A stretch of 64,000 nucleotides of DNA from JAMLHH01 sp035515235 (lineage in GTDB: Bacteria; Bacteroidota; Bacteroidia; Chitinophagales; JADIYW01). Position 1 is the stretch's first letter. Each line of letters starts with the position of its first letter. Both the position numbers and the translations under genes were made by a program. The notes under the pieces were generated by a model. The model saw only the letters and a list, made by a program, of their open reading frames with translations. It made no database searches and was not told the DNA's origin. The stretch covers positions 62,001 through 126,000 of the forward strand of contig DATJBS010000031.1 in the NCBI GenBank assembly GCA_035515235.1, in the 5' to 3' direction. This document shows, piece by piece, positions 15,511-24,990 of this stretch.

Positions 15511-17013
15511 ATGGAAAGCCTCAAGGAGATTATAAAATTATTAGTTAAAAAGCGATTAGACAAGATTGAATTGATCGATGAAAACTTAATTAGTAATAGC
15601 GATTCCCTTTTAACGAAATATTATTTAGGCTTAAAAAACGAAGAGATTTCTACTGATGATGAAGCTTTATTATACCTATATGGTGAAAATAATGCATTGA
15701 GTCAACAGAATTATAGAGCTTTAAAGTCTCGATTCAAAAATAGAATTTTTAATACTTTATATTTTCTAGATCTTAATCAGTCAAATATTCAGAATAGTTA
15801 CCAAAAGGTTTTGTTTGAGCAAAATAAAGCCGTTCAAACTATTAATATTTTGAGAAGAAATGGTGCAGTAAAAAGTACAATTAGTATCATTAAAAATAAT
15901 TTTAATATTGCTGTCATTTATCATTTATATGACATTGCTAAGATTTATGCTTTCGAGCTAGCCAAACATTATGCTATGGCTGGTAAGCATAATAAGTACA
16001 AATTATACAGAGAGCATTTTGATGATTTTGCCATTAAAGAAAATGCTATTCAGAATGCTACTCTAGCTTATTATCAAATTCAGTTTATTATTCATCATTC
16101 CCAAGGCAGAGCTAAAACAGTAAAACAGCAAGAGTCACTAGAGCAATTAATGTCTGAATTGAAAATCTATAGAGATCTAGTATACAGTTATGAAACAGAA
16201 TATTTCTTTCTAAGATCAAAGCTTTTTCTATTTGAATATTCTGGATCATTGGATAATATTTTAGAGGTCTGTCAAGAGATTGAAAGGTTGAGCACTCAAG
16301 TTCAATTTCGTCAACCTGTTTGGCAGGGAGTAGCTGCGCTCTATAGGGCAAAAGCGCTTTTGTCTATGCAGAAATATCAAGAAGGAATCGAGTGTTTAAA
16401 TGAGGATATTCATCTATTTAATGAAGGTGGGCTCAATTGGTTCACTGCTAAAGAGTATAAATTGAAATTATATATGCATCAATTAGATGTTTTAAATTCA
16501 GAAAGAATTATCCAAGAAATTACAAAGCACAAATCGTACAAACACCTACCTGAACATTATAAATATAGATTTTCGATTTATAAAATTTATGGACAATTAT
16601 TGAAAGATGAATTATTGACGAAGGAGAATAAAAGGCTTAGGATTGCTAAACTTTTAAATAATGCACAAAGCAATGTCAATGATAAATATGGATTTTTATT
16701 GTCAATCAAAATAATAGAATTAGTAGAATCATTAAGAAATGAACGTTTTGATATTTTTTATGAGAAATGTATTTTACTCAAACGTTATTCTAGGCAGTAC
16801 TTATCTAAAAGCAATACACAAAGAGAGCACATGCTCATCGAAATGCTTTCTAAAACACATCAGTATAAAAACAAAAAAGAGCTTGTGATAGAAGTTAATA
16901 AAGAAATCTTTCAGAGTTTAAATTCTAACAGCGATTTACTTTTATTGAATGATTACGAGATTTTGCCTTATCAATTCATCTGGCAAATTATTTTAAAATA
17001 CTTGCAAGATTAG
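15511..17013 (+). CDS. Alpha-helical repeat (TPR-like) protein, unknown function
   Basis: 500 residues with no signal peptide or membrane segment, rich in Lys, Leu, Tyr and Asn. From about residue 140 the sequence reads as antiparallel helix pairs of roughly 35-40 residues with TPR-like spacing (for example AALYRAKALLSMQKYQEGIECL at 282-303), so a scaffold or sensor role is plausible. No enzyme motif is visible. mltG starts 27 nt after its stop and yihY overlaps mltG, so the three are likely one operon. The N-terminal 70 residues are charged and might bind a partner. Confidence 0.8.
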   Translation: MESLKEIIKLLVKKRLDKIELIDENLISNSDSLLTKYYLGLKNEEISTDDEALLYLYGENNALSQQNYRALKSRFKNRIFNTLYFLDLNQSNIQNSYQKVLFEQNKAVQTINILRRNGAVKSTISIIKNNFNIAVIYHLYDIAKIYAFELAKHYAMAGKHNKYKLYREHFDDFAIKENAIQNATLAYYQIQFIIHHSQGRAKTVKQQESLEQLMSELKIYRDLVYSYETEYFFLRSKLFLFEYSGSLDNILEVCQEIERLSTQVQFRQPVWQGVAALYRAKALLSMQKYQEGIECLNEDIHLFNEGGLNWFTAKEYKLKLYMHQLDVLNSERIIQEITKHKSYKHLPEHYKYRFSIYKIYGQLLKDELLTKENKRLRIAKLLNNAQSNVNDKYGFLLSIKIIELVESLRNERFDIFYEKCILLKRYSRQYLSKSNTQREHMLIEMLSKTHQYKNKKELVIEVNKEIFQSLNSNSDLLLLNDYEILPYQFIWQIILKYLQD

Positions 17014-17040
17014 TGTATTTTAGACTTCAAAATTTCTGAG

Positions 17041-18051
17041 TTGAAAAAGATATTTTCTGTTTTATTGATATTGACAATAGCATTCTGTGGTATACTTTAT
17101 CTATTGGTAATTCCTAGTGCAGTAAAAGGAGATAAAGAGGTGCTGATTAAAATTAGAAATACAGATCAGTGGGAACAAGTTCAAGAGCAATTATCTCAAA
17201 ATGAAGATATTCGATATCCCGTATTATTAATTTATTTAGCTAAAATATTAGATTACGATCAGAATGTACGACCTGGTAGATATGTGATTGATCAGAAACG
17301 TTCAATTTTAGATGTTGTAAGAAAATTAAGAAACGGACAGCAAGATCCTGTGAATTTTGTCATTAATAATATTACATATCCAGAACACTTAGCGAGCAGA
17401 GTCGCGCAGAAATTAGATATTGATTCTTCAGCATTTATGAATTATATCTCTCAAACTGAAAATGCAGAGAAGTACGGTTTAGATACCAATAATTTTATTG
17501 GAATGTTTCTGTGTAATACCTATCAAATTTATTGGAACATCAGTCTAGAAAGTTTTGTAGATAAGATGCATCAAGAATATCAGAGATTTTGGAATGATGA
17601 AAGAATGCAAAAAGCTGCTCAAATTGGATTAAAGCCAGAAGAAGTGATTGTTTTAGCATCTATTGTTCAGAAAGAAACTAATTATCAACCTGAATTTGGA
17701 ACTGTCGCTGCTGTTTATCTTAATCGGATTCGAATTGGAATGCCATTGCAAGCAGACCCTACTGTGAAATATGCATTAAAGGACATGTCGATTAAAAGAA
17801 TACTGAATAAAGATTTGCAAACTGACTCTCCTTATAACACTTATAAAAACACAGGATTACCTCCTGGACCTATTGGTCTGCCGGAGTCTAATGTGATAAA
17901 TGGAGTTTTAACTGCTCCTCTAAATAATTATCTCTACTTTTGTGCAGTCTTCGGTAGTGGCAAGCATGTTTTTTCTACTTCATATTCCGAACACTTAAAT
18001 AATGCACGAGCATATCAGAAAGCACTGAATGAAGAAAAAATTTACAGATAA
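17041..18051 (+). CDS. mltG: Endolytic murein transglycosylase MltG
   Basis: 336 residues from a TTG codon (MKKIFSVLLILTIAFCG). One N-terminal transmembrane segment (4-24) precedes a LysM-like region and the YceG fold. The catalytic glutamate is E212 in SIVQKETNY, followed by VYLNRIRIGMPLQADPTVKYAL and the C-terminal block YNTYKNTGLPPGPIGLP. MltG cleaves nascent glycan strands and sets their length. No ATG fits the family N-terminus, so TTG is preferred. It overlaps the next gene by 23 nt. Confidence 0.95.
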   Translation: MKKIFSVLLILTIAFCGILYLLVIPSAVKGDKEVLIKIRNTDQWEQVQEQLSQNEDIRYPVLLIYLAKILDYDQNVRPGRYVIDQKRSILDVVRKLRNGQQDPVNFVINNITYPEHLASRVAQKLDIDSSAFMNYISQTENAEKYGLDTNNFIGMFLCNTYQIYWNISLESFVDKMHQEYQRFWNDERMQKAAQIGLKPEEVIVLASIVQKETNYQPEFGTVAAVYLNRIRIGMPLQADPTVKYALKDMSIKRILNKDLQTDSPYNTYKNTGLPPGPIGLPESNVINGVLTAPLNNYLYFCAVFGSGKHVFSTSYSEHLNNARAYQKALNEEKIYR

Positions 18052-18934
18052 AGCAAAATCAATTCAGTTAAGCATTCTGAATAAAACTTACCCAGGATTT
18101 GAAGGAGTTTCCTTAAAAGTGGCATTATTAGGAGTAAGAGAAGAATTAAGAAACGATAATTTGATCATTAGAGCTTCGTCGATGTCTTTCTTTTTCTTTT
18201 TAGCGATTTTTCCAGCTATCATCTTCTTTTTCTCGCTGATACCATACTTGCCAGTGGAGAATTATAACATAGTGCTGATGGGCTATTTGAGGGATGTTCT
18301 TCCAAGTGGCATCTTCGGAATGCTCAGAACGACTATCTCAGATATTCTAAGTATACAAAGGGGCGGAGTGACCTCTTTGAACTTTACGATGGCTTTGATA
18401 TTTTCTAGTAATGGAGTCACGTCTATGTTGACTGCTTTTGACAAAACTCATGATAACTATCTTAAACGAAAGTTTCTGCAAAAACAATTAGCGTCATTCA
18501 AATTGGTGATTTTAGTAAGTTTTATGTTTTTGGTCTCTATTACCTTGATTATACTAGGAGAGCGGACCATCAAGAATATTTTAATCTATTTTGATTTCTA
18601 TAATTTTTGGACATATGCAGTGATTGTATTTCTTAAATATGTAATTGTATTCTTTGCTTTTTTCAATGTGGTGGCTTCAATTTATTATTATGGTCCATCT
18701 GTGAAAGAGAAGTTCAAATACTATTCTGTGGGAGCGATTTTTACTACATTTTCTCTTGTTGTGCTATCTACCTTGCTGAAGTTCTATTTCAAGCTGTTTT
18801 CTAACTTTAATCAGCTCTATGGTTCTCTTGGAATCATCATTGTGTCCATGTTGTTTGTTTATTTAAACAGTTGTATTCTACTGATTGGCTACGAAATCAA
18901 CAACAGTATTGCCAATAACAAGGTAAAAGAATAA
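18029..18934 (+). CDS. YihY/BrkB family inner membrane protein
   Basis: 301 residues with six hydrophobic segments after a cytosolic N-terminus that ends in the block DNLIIRASSMSFFFFLAIFP, the signature start of the YihY (BrkB) family. The C-terminal pair LYGSLGIIIVSMLFVYLNSC then ILLIGYEIN is also characteristic. The family is broad and its function is not settled. It is translationally coupled to mltG (23-nt overlap). Confidence 0.92.
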   Translation: MKKKFTDKAKSIQLSILNKTYPGFEGVSLKVALLGVREELRNDNLIIRASSMSFFFFLAIFPAIIFFFSLIPYLPVENYNIVLMGYLRDVLPSGIFGMLRTTISDILSIQRGGVTSLNFTMALIFSSNGVTSMLTAFDKTHDNYLKRKFLQKQLASFKLVILVSFMFLVSITLIILGERTIKNILIYFDFYNFWTYAVIVFLKYVIVFFAFFNVVASIYYYGPSVKEKFKYYSVGAIFTTFSLVVLSTLLKFYFKLFSNFNQLYGSLGIIIVSMLFVYLNSCILLIGYEINNSIANNKVKE

Positions 18935-18960
18935 TTTTTAAAATTTATTTCGCCAGACTA

Positions 18961-18992
18961 TTGTTTTTATAGTTTAGTTTTTACTACCTTTG
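18961..18992 (+). promoter_or_regulatory. Bacteroidota-type promoter of tRNA-Ser
   Basis: -33 TTG at 18961-18963 and -7 box TACCTTTG (18985-18992) separated by 21 nt, just before the tRNA. It matches the TTTG/TAnnTTTG promoter of this phylum. Confidence 0.75.
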
Positions 18993-18997
18993 CCCCC

Positions 18998-19085
18998 GGA
19001 GAAATGGCAGAGCGGTTTAATGCGGCAGTCTTGAAAACTGTTGACTGTTACAGGTCCGGGGGTTCGAATCCCTCTTTCTCCGCCA
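18998..19085 (+). tRNA. tRNA-Ser (anticodon UGA)
   Basis: Acceptor strand GGAGAAA pairs with TTTCTCC, discriminator G, and CCA is encoded. The anticodon loop is CTTGAAA with TGA in the centre. The T loop is GGTTCGAATCC. A long variable arm is present, as required for serine. Length is 88 nt including CCA. Confidence 0.97.
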
Positions 19086-19122
19086 AAAAGTCCCTAGACA
19101 TTAACGTTTAGGGACTTTTTTT
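19085..19122 (+). terminator. Terminator after tRNA-Ser
   Basis: AAAAAGTCCCTA pairs with TAGGGACTTTTT around a 12-nt loop, and the T tract continues. It begins at the last base of the encoded CCA. Confidence 0.9.
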
Positions 19123-19248
19123 ATTTAGAATACTATTCAGATTTTTTCATTAATAAAAGATTAATTCATATTATAAGTTATAAATTAGCTAACATGAATG
19201 AAAATTATATATTTTCAGTTTCAGAAGTCGTAACGAATTAACTATACA

Positions 19249-22200
19249 ATGAATTTCAACGAAGACTCCCGAGTTAAAATACCATCTATATTACATTTGA
19301 TTCAGTTAGGGTATACCTATCTTTCTTTGAAGGATATTATTTGGGATGAAAATACTAATATTTTCTCTTCGATTTTTAAGGAACAACTCCAAAAAATTAA
19401 TATAGGTTTATCTGATAAGGATATTCAAAACACATATGATGATATTTCAATCTCATTAGAGAACGAAGATCTAGGTAGAGCATTTTATAAAAAGTTGATA
19501 GATCAATCTGGAGTAAAATTAATTGACTTTGAGAATTTTGATAACAACTCTTTTCATGTGGTTACAGAGCTGCCATATAAAAAAGATGATGAAAGTTTCA
19601 GACCAGATATTATTCTGTTAATCAACGGAATGCCATTAGTTTTTATTGAAGTCAAAAAACCTAATAATAGAAATGGTGTAAGAGATGAGCATACTAGAAT
19701 GCAAAGACGTTTTCAGAACAAGAAGTTTCGAAAGTTCATCAACTTGACCCAGCTCATGGTGTTTTCTAATAACATGGAGTATAGTGAAGAAGATACTCAA
19801 ATGTTAGAAGGAGCATTTTATAGTACTACAAACTACAAAAAACCAATATTCAACTATTTCAGAGAGGAAGAAAACTTTGACCTTTCAAAGATTTTAAAGC
19901 CAATTTCAGAAGAGGAAGAAAATTTTGTATTACAAGACACCAATCTCTTAAGTATTAAAAATTCTCAAGAGTATTTATCAAATAAAAATCCAACTAAAGC
20001 TACAAATTCGATTTCTACATCTTTATTTCAGAGAGACCGCTTAAAATTCATTTTACGTTACGCTTTTGCATATGTGGAGGAAGAGCAAGGTTTGGAAAAG
20101 CATGTCATGCGATATCCTCAGATATTTGCAACGAAGGCAATAGAAACTAAATTAGAAAGTGGAATCAAAAAAGGTATTATTTGGCATACTCAAGGTTCTG
20201 GAAAAACTGCTTTAGCTTATTTTAATGTAAAACATCTCACGCATTACTATCAGAGAAAAAATATTATCCCAAAATTTTACTTTATAGTAGATCGCTTGGA
20301 TTTATTAATTCAAGCTGCTAAGGAGTTTACAGCTCGAGGATTGTTAGTTCACAAAATAGATTCTAGGGAAGACTTTAGTAGAGATATTAAGTCCACTCAA
20401 GTGATTCATAATGATTCCGGTCTAGCTGAAATAACGGTGGTAAATATTCAAAAGTTTAAAGATGATCCTGATGTAATAAAAAACAACGATTACAACTTAA
20501 GTGTTCAGCGTGTATTTTTTCTAGATGAAGTACATAGAAGTTATAATCCTAAAGGAAGTTTTTTAGCTAATTTAGAATTGGCAGATAAGAATTCTATAAA
20601 AATTGGCTTAACAGGTACTCCGTTACTGGGGTCAGAATATAATTCTAAAACAATTTTTGGTGATTATATCCATAAATATTACTACAATCTTTCTATTAAA
20701 GATGGTTATACTTTAAGACTTATTAGAGAAGAAATTGAAACTAATTACAAGTTAGCATTACAAGAAGCTCTTGAAAATATTAAAGTTTTACAAGGGAATA
20801 TTGATAAAAAGAAACTCTATGCTGATGACCGTTTTGTAGAGCCTATGCTAGATTATATTGTAAAAGATATGGAGCAAGCTAGAATCTCGATGAATGATAA
20901 TACTATTGGAGGAATGGTAGTTTGTGATTCGTCGGAACAAGCAAAAATGATGTTTGAAATTTTCAAAGATAATTATGCAATTCAATCTATGCCTTATTAT
21001 GCTCAAGCAGCTGAAGAACAAGCAAGCTATGGCGAAAAGAAAAGAGGATCTAGTAAAGTAAAGACAGCACAGGTAATCTTACACGACGTAGGTACTCCGA
21101 AAGAAAGAAAAGATTGGGTGTCTGACTTTAAAGCTGGAAATATTGATTTGCTATTTGTATATAATATGTTGTTAACTGGTTTTGATGCCAAGCGATTGAA
21201 AAAACTGTATATCGGTAGGCAAATTAAAGCTCATAATTTATTACAAACGCTTACTCGTGTAAATCGAACTTATAACTCACACAGATATGGTTATGTAGTC
21301 GATTTTGCTGATATTCAAAAGGAATTTGACAGAACCAATCAAGATTATTTTAACGAATTGCAAAGTGAGCTAGGAGATGAGATAGAACACTATTCTAAAT
21401 TATTTAAATCTCCAGAAGAAATACAAGAAGAGATTGAAGAAATAAAGGACATTCTTTTTAGATACAATACTAAAAATGCGACAGTCTTTGGAGATCAAAT
21501 TTCAGAAATAAACGACCTGAAAGAAATACGACTAATCGCAAAAGCTTTAAACAACTCTAAAGAACTGTATAACCTCATTCGTCTGTCTGGTAATTTTGAA
21601 TTATTAGAGAAATTAGATTTTAGAAAACTATCTATTCTATCTAGATTAACTAATGACAGACTTGCACTTATTAATACTAGAATTGCATTAGAAAATAATG
21701 TAAATACAGATAGTATTTTAAATACAGCTTTAGAAGATGTGATTTTTGCTTTCACAAAAGTGAAAGAAGAAGAAATGGTTTTGGCGGATGAGCTAAAAGA
21801 TGTTTTGGGTAAAACTCGTGAAATATTAGCAGGCAATTTTGACCAAAGAGATCCAATATTCATTTCGCTTAAAGAAGAATTAGAACGCTTATTTAAAAAG
21901 AAGAATCTAACCGAAGTGACTAAGGAAGAAATGGAAGCTAATATTAAAGCTTTAGATGCCATTTACGATAAAGCAAAAAAACTTGAACGGGAAAACGAAT
22001 TGCTGAAAGCTAAATACGATTATGACGCCAAATATGCACGAATTCATAAGCGATTAATGGAAAAAAATCCATTGACAGAAAGTGAACGCAAGCTATTTGA
22101 AGCTTTAAAAGGTTTGAAAACTGCAGTAGATAAAGAAATCATGCAAAACTCGAAGTTGTTAGAAAATGAGAGTTATGTAGAAAAAATGATGATGAGATTA

Positions 22201-22317
22201 GTTGTGAATCAATTTAAAAATGAACAAAAAATTGACATCAATACTACTGATGTAAGACGTATTAATAGTTTGATAGTAAAAGAATATATGAACGAATACA
22301 ATGGCTATGTTGCTTAA
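19249..22317 (+). CDS. hsdR: Type I restriction enzyme R subunit
   Basis: 1022 residues. The N-terminal nuclease has the PD-(D/E)XK pattern RPDIILLINGMPLVFIEVKK (D120, E134, K136). The motor has Walker A TQGSGKT (314-320), Walker B LDEVH (425-429) and motif III GLTGTPLLG. A helical C-terminal part (from about 720) binds the methylase core. HsdR translocates DNA with ATP and cuts unmethylated DNA at a distance. It is the first gene of hsdR, rhuM-fic, hsdM, hsdS on one strand, with small gaps. The 163-nt leader after the tRNA terminator likely holds its promoter. Confidence 0.97.
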   Translation: MNFNEDSRVKIPSILHLIQLGYTYLSLKDIIWDENTNIFSSIFKEQLQKINIGLSDKDIQNTYDDISISLENEDLGRAFYKKLIDQSGVKLIDFENFDNNSFHVVTELPYKKDDESFRPDIILLINGMPLVFIEVKKPNNRNGVRDEHTRMQRRFQNKKFRKFINLTQLMVFSNNMEYSEEDTQMLEGAFYSTTNYKKPIFNYFREEENFDLSKILKPISEEEENFVLQDTNLLSIKNSQEYLSNKNPTKATNSISTSLFQRDRLKFILRYAFAYVEEEQGLEKHVMRYPQIFATKAIETKLESGIKKGIIWHTQGSGKTALAYFNVKHLTHYYQRKNIIPKFYFIVDRLDLLIQAAKEFTARGLLVHKIDSREDFSRDIKSTQVIHNDSGLAEITVVNIQKFKDDPDVIKNNDYNLSVQRVFFLDEVHRSYNPKGSFLANLELADKNSIKIGLTGTPLLGSEYNSKTIFGDYIHKYYYNLSIKDGYTLRLIREEIETNYKLALQEALENIKVLQGNIDKKKLYADDRFVEPMLDYIVKDMEQARISMNDNTIGGMVVCDSSEQAKMMFEIFKDNYAIQSMPYYAQAAEEQASYGEKKRGSSKVKTAQVILHDVGTPKERKDWVSDFKAGNIDLLFVYNMLLTGFDAKRLKKLYIGRQIKAHNLLQTLTRVNRTYNSHRYGYVVDFADIQKEFDRTNQDYFNELQSELGDEIEHYSKLFKSPEEIQEEIEEIKDILFRYNTKNATVFGDQISEINDLKEIRLIAKALNNSKELYNLIRLSGNFELLEKLDFRKLSILSRLTNDRLALINTRIALENNVNTDSILNTALEDVIFAFTKVKEEEMVLADELKDVLGKTREILAGNFDQRDPIFISLKEELERLFKKKNLTEVTKEEMEANIKALDAIYDKAKKLERENELLKAKYDYDAKYARIHKRLMEKNPLTESERKLFEALKGLKTAVDKEIMQNSKLLENESYVEKMMMRLVVNQFKNEQKIDINTTDVRRINSLIVKEYMNEYNGYVA

Positions 22318-22367
22318 TGGGAACTGATAAAGCAACTATCACAAAACAACAGAAGTTATAAAGTAAA

Positions 22368-23345
22368 ATGAAAGAACAAAACCAAATTGAAATATATAAA
22401 TCTGATGATGGAGTAACCCAGCTAAAGGTTAATCTTCAAGATGAAACTGTTTGGTTAAATAGAAATCAACTTGCAGAATTATTTGATAGAGATGTAAAAA
22501 CTATAGGTAAACATTTAACTAATGTTTTTAAAGAAGGCGAATTAAGAAAAGAAGCAACTGTCGCAAAATATGCGACAGTTCAAAAAGAAGGAGATAGAGA
22601 AGTTACTAGAGATGTAGATCATTATAATTTAGACGCTATTATATCAGTAGGTTATAGAGTTAAATCTCAAAGAGGAACACAATTTAGAATATGGGCAAAT
22701 AAAGTATTAAAAGACTATTTAGTACAAGGTTATGCTATCAACCAAAAACGTTTAGAGCAAAAAGAACAAGAAGTAAAAATATTAAAAAGTGGTATTCAAA
22801 TTTTAAGTAGAGCCATTGAAGAAAAAACTCAGGACAATCAATGGTTAGAAGTTTTTGCTAAAGGCTTAAGTTTGTTAGATGATTATGACCATGAGAGATT
22901 AGATGCAAAAGGTTTAACTACAAGAAAGGTCTATTATCCTAGTTTAGAAGATTATCAAGAATTAATAAATCAAATGTTGATTGAGTTCGATTCTGAAATT
23001 TTCGGAAAAGAAAAAGATAAAAGTTTTCAAAGTTCTATTGCTCAAATTGAAAAAGGATTTGATGAAAAGGATTTTTACCCAACTTTAGAAGAAAAAGCAA
23101 CTATGCTTTTATATTTTGTGGTGAAAAACCATTCGTTTGTAGATGGAAATAAAAGAATAGCAGCAGCTTGTTTCCTTAAGTTTTTACAACAAAACAACAT
23201 GCTTTTTAATAGTCTACAAGAACCAATAATTAGTAACGATACATTAGCAAGTTTGACGCTTTTTATAGCCTCAAGCAAACCAGAAGAAATGCAAACCGTA
23301 ACGCGATTAGTAATTAGCGTATTAAACAGAAACAACAAAAATTAA
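22368..23345 (+). CDS. RhuM-Fic fusion protein inside a type I R-M locus
   Basis: 325 residues with two parts. Residues 1-130 match the RhuM (virulence protein) family: YKSDDGVTQLKVN, TVWLNRNQLAELF, then a segment ending in GYRVKSQRGTQFRIWANKVL. After a helical linker (about 125-160), residues 165-325 are a Fic/Doc domain with the motif HSFVDGNKR (255-263) and the following IAAACFLKFL helix. Doc-like proteins with DGNKR have served as kinases or AMP-transferases on host proteins. The site between hsdR and hsdM is recurrent for RhuM. Function in restriction control is an inference. The gap to hsdM is 19 nt. Confidence 0.9.
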   Translation: MKEQNQIEIYKSDDGVTQLKVNLQDETVWLNRNQLAELFDRDVKTIGKHLTNVFKEGELRKEATVAKYATVQKEGDREVTRDVDHYNLDAIISVGYRVKSQRGTQFRIWANKVLKDYLVQGYAINQKRLEQKEQEVKILKSGIQILSRAIEEKTQDNQWLEVFAKGLSLLDDYDHERLDAKGLTTRKVYYPSLEDYQELINQMLIEFDSEIFGKEKDKSFQSSIAQIEKGFDEKDFYPTLEEKATMLLYFVVKNHSFVDGNKRIAAACFLKFLQQNNMLFNSLQEPIISNDTLASLTLFIASSKPEEMQTVTRLVISVLNRNNKN

Positions 23346-23364
23346 TGTAAAGGAATTCTAAATA

Positions 23365-24990
23365 ATGACAAGTACAGCACAATTTGAAACTCAAACCAAA
23401 GCACTGATAGACGATCTCAAAAGTGTCTGTGCTAATTACGGCTTGGGAAATGACGGGAACGAGTTTAAGATAATCACTCAAGTATTTTTATATAAATTCC
23501 TAAATGATAAATACGTTTATGAATTAAAACAACTAGAACCAGATTTAGCAAAAGCAGAAAATTTTGATGAAGCACTTCTGAGCTATTCCGACGACGATTT
23601 GGAAATGCTAACCATGCAAATCAGTGAAAACACCGCTTATATTGCTCCCAAAAACTTACTATCTCGTTTATTCGAGCAACAAAACAAATCTAATTTTGCA
23701 GATATTTTTGATGAAACCTTAGTCAGTGTAGCCAAAGACAATATCGATATTTTCTCTGTGCTCACGCAAGGAGGCGAAAAAGTTGTTTTATTTGAAAACC
23801 TAAGCAAATACGTCACCGATAATAAAGATGCATTTTGTAAAGCTTTAGTGAATAAGCTCGTAGGTTTTAGCTTTGAGCAAATATTTACACAGAAGTTTGA
23901 TTTTTTTGCCACCATTTTTGAATATTTAATCAAAGATTATAATACCAACTCAGGCGGTAAATATGCAGAGTATTTTACACCTCACGCCGTAGCTAAAATT
24001 ATGGCTGCTTGTTTGGTAACGAGTGATGATGTGAATAATGTAACCTGCTATGATCCAAGTGCGGGATCCGGAACTTTATTGATGAACCTTGCACATGCTA
24101 TCGGAGAAGATAAGTGTACGATTTACTCACAAGATATTTCTCAAAAATCTTCTTCTTTATTGCGTTTAAACCTGATTTTAAACAATCTCGTACATTCTAT
24201 ACAAAACATCATACAAGGCAATACTATCTTAAATCCATATCACAAACAAGAAGATGGACAGCTAGAAAAGTTTGATTATATCGTATCAAATCCACCGTTT
24301 AAGCTAGATTTTTCTGATTACAGTGCAGATTTAGATTCTAAGGCGAATAAAGACCGCTTTTTTGCAGGAATACCTAATGTGCCGAAAGCCAAGAAAGATT
24401 CCATGGCGATTTACTTGCTGTTTATTCAGCATATCATGTTCAGCTTGACAGACAAGGGGAAAGCGGCTATCGTAGTGCCTACAGGATTTATCACCGCACA
24501 ATCGGGTATCGATAAATCTATTAGAGAGAAATTAGTAGAACATAAAATGCTTGCAGGCGTAGTCAGTATGCCTTCTAATATATTTGCTACTACAGGAACG
24601 AATGTCAGCATTTTGTTTTTGGATAAAACCAATAAGAAAGACGTGGTCTTGGTAGATGCTTCTAATTTGGGCACCAAAGTAAAAGACGGTAAAAATCAAA
24701 AAACGGTATTGAGTGCAGATGAAGAACAACAAATAATTGATGTCTTCAATGCTAAAACAGCCCAAGAGGATTTCTCTGTGGTGGTGACTTATGAGGAACT
24801 CAAAGCGAAAAATTACAGCCTAAGTGCAGGACAGTATTTTGACGTAAAAATCGAATATGTAGATATTACACCTGAAGAGTTTACAGAGAAAATGAAAGCT
24901 TTTGAAAGTAATTTAGAAAATCTTTTTGCAGAGTCTAAGAGTTTAGAAAATGAAATTCAAGAAAATTTGAAAAGTTTGAGGTATGTCTGA
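23365..24990 (+). CDS. hsdM: Type I methyltransferase M subunit
   Basis: 541 residues. The N-terminal helical region is followed by an N6-adenine methylase fold: SAM motif I DPSAGSGTLL (230-239), motif IV NPPF at 309-312, and the TGGKYAEYFTP-like entry block. Together with HsdS it methylates adenine in both strands of the bipartite target. The stop overlaps the hsdS start by 8 nt, so HsdS synthesis is coupled. A coiled C-terminal tail (EKMKAFESNLENL) probably contacts HsdS. Confidence 0.97.
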   Translation: MTSTAQFETQTKALIDDLKSVCANYGLGNDGNEFKIITQVFLYKFLNDKYVYELKQLEPDLAKAENFDEALLSYSDDDLEMLTMQISENTAYIAPKNLLSRLFEQQNKSNFADIFDETLVSVAKDNIDIFSVLTQGGEKVVLFENLSKYVTDNKDAFCKALVNKLVGFSFEQIFTQKFDFFATIFEYLIKDYNTNSGGKYAEYFTPHAVAKIMAACLVTSDDVNNVTCYDPSAGSGTLLMNLAHAIGEDKCTIYSQDISQKSSSLLRLNLILNNLVHSIQNIIQGNTILNPYHKQEDGQLEKFDYIVSNPPFKLDFSDYSADLDSKANKDRFFAGIPNVPKAKKDSMAIYLLFIQHIMFSLTDKGKAAIVVPTGFITAQSGIDKSIREKLVEHKMLAGVVSMPSNIFATTGTNVSILFLDKTNKKDVVLVDASNLGTKVKDGKNQKTVLSADEEQQIIDVFNAKTAQEDFSVVVTYEELKAKNYSLSAGQYFDVKIEYVDITPEEFTEKMKAFESNLENLFAESKSLENEIQENLKSLRYV

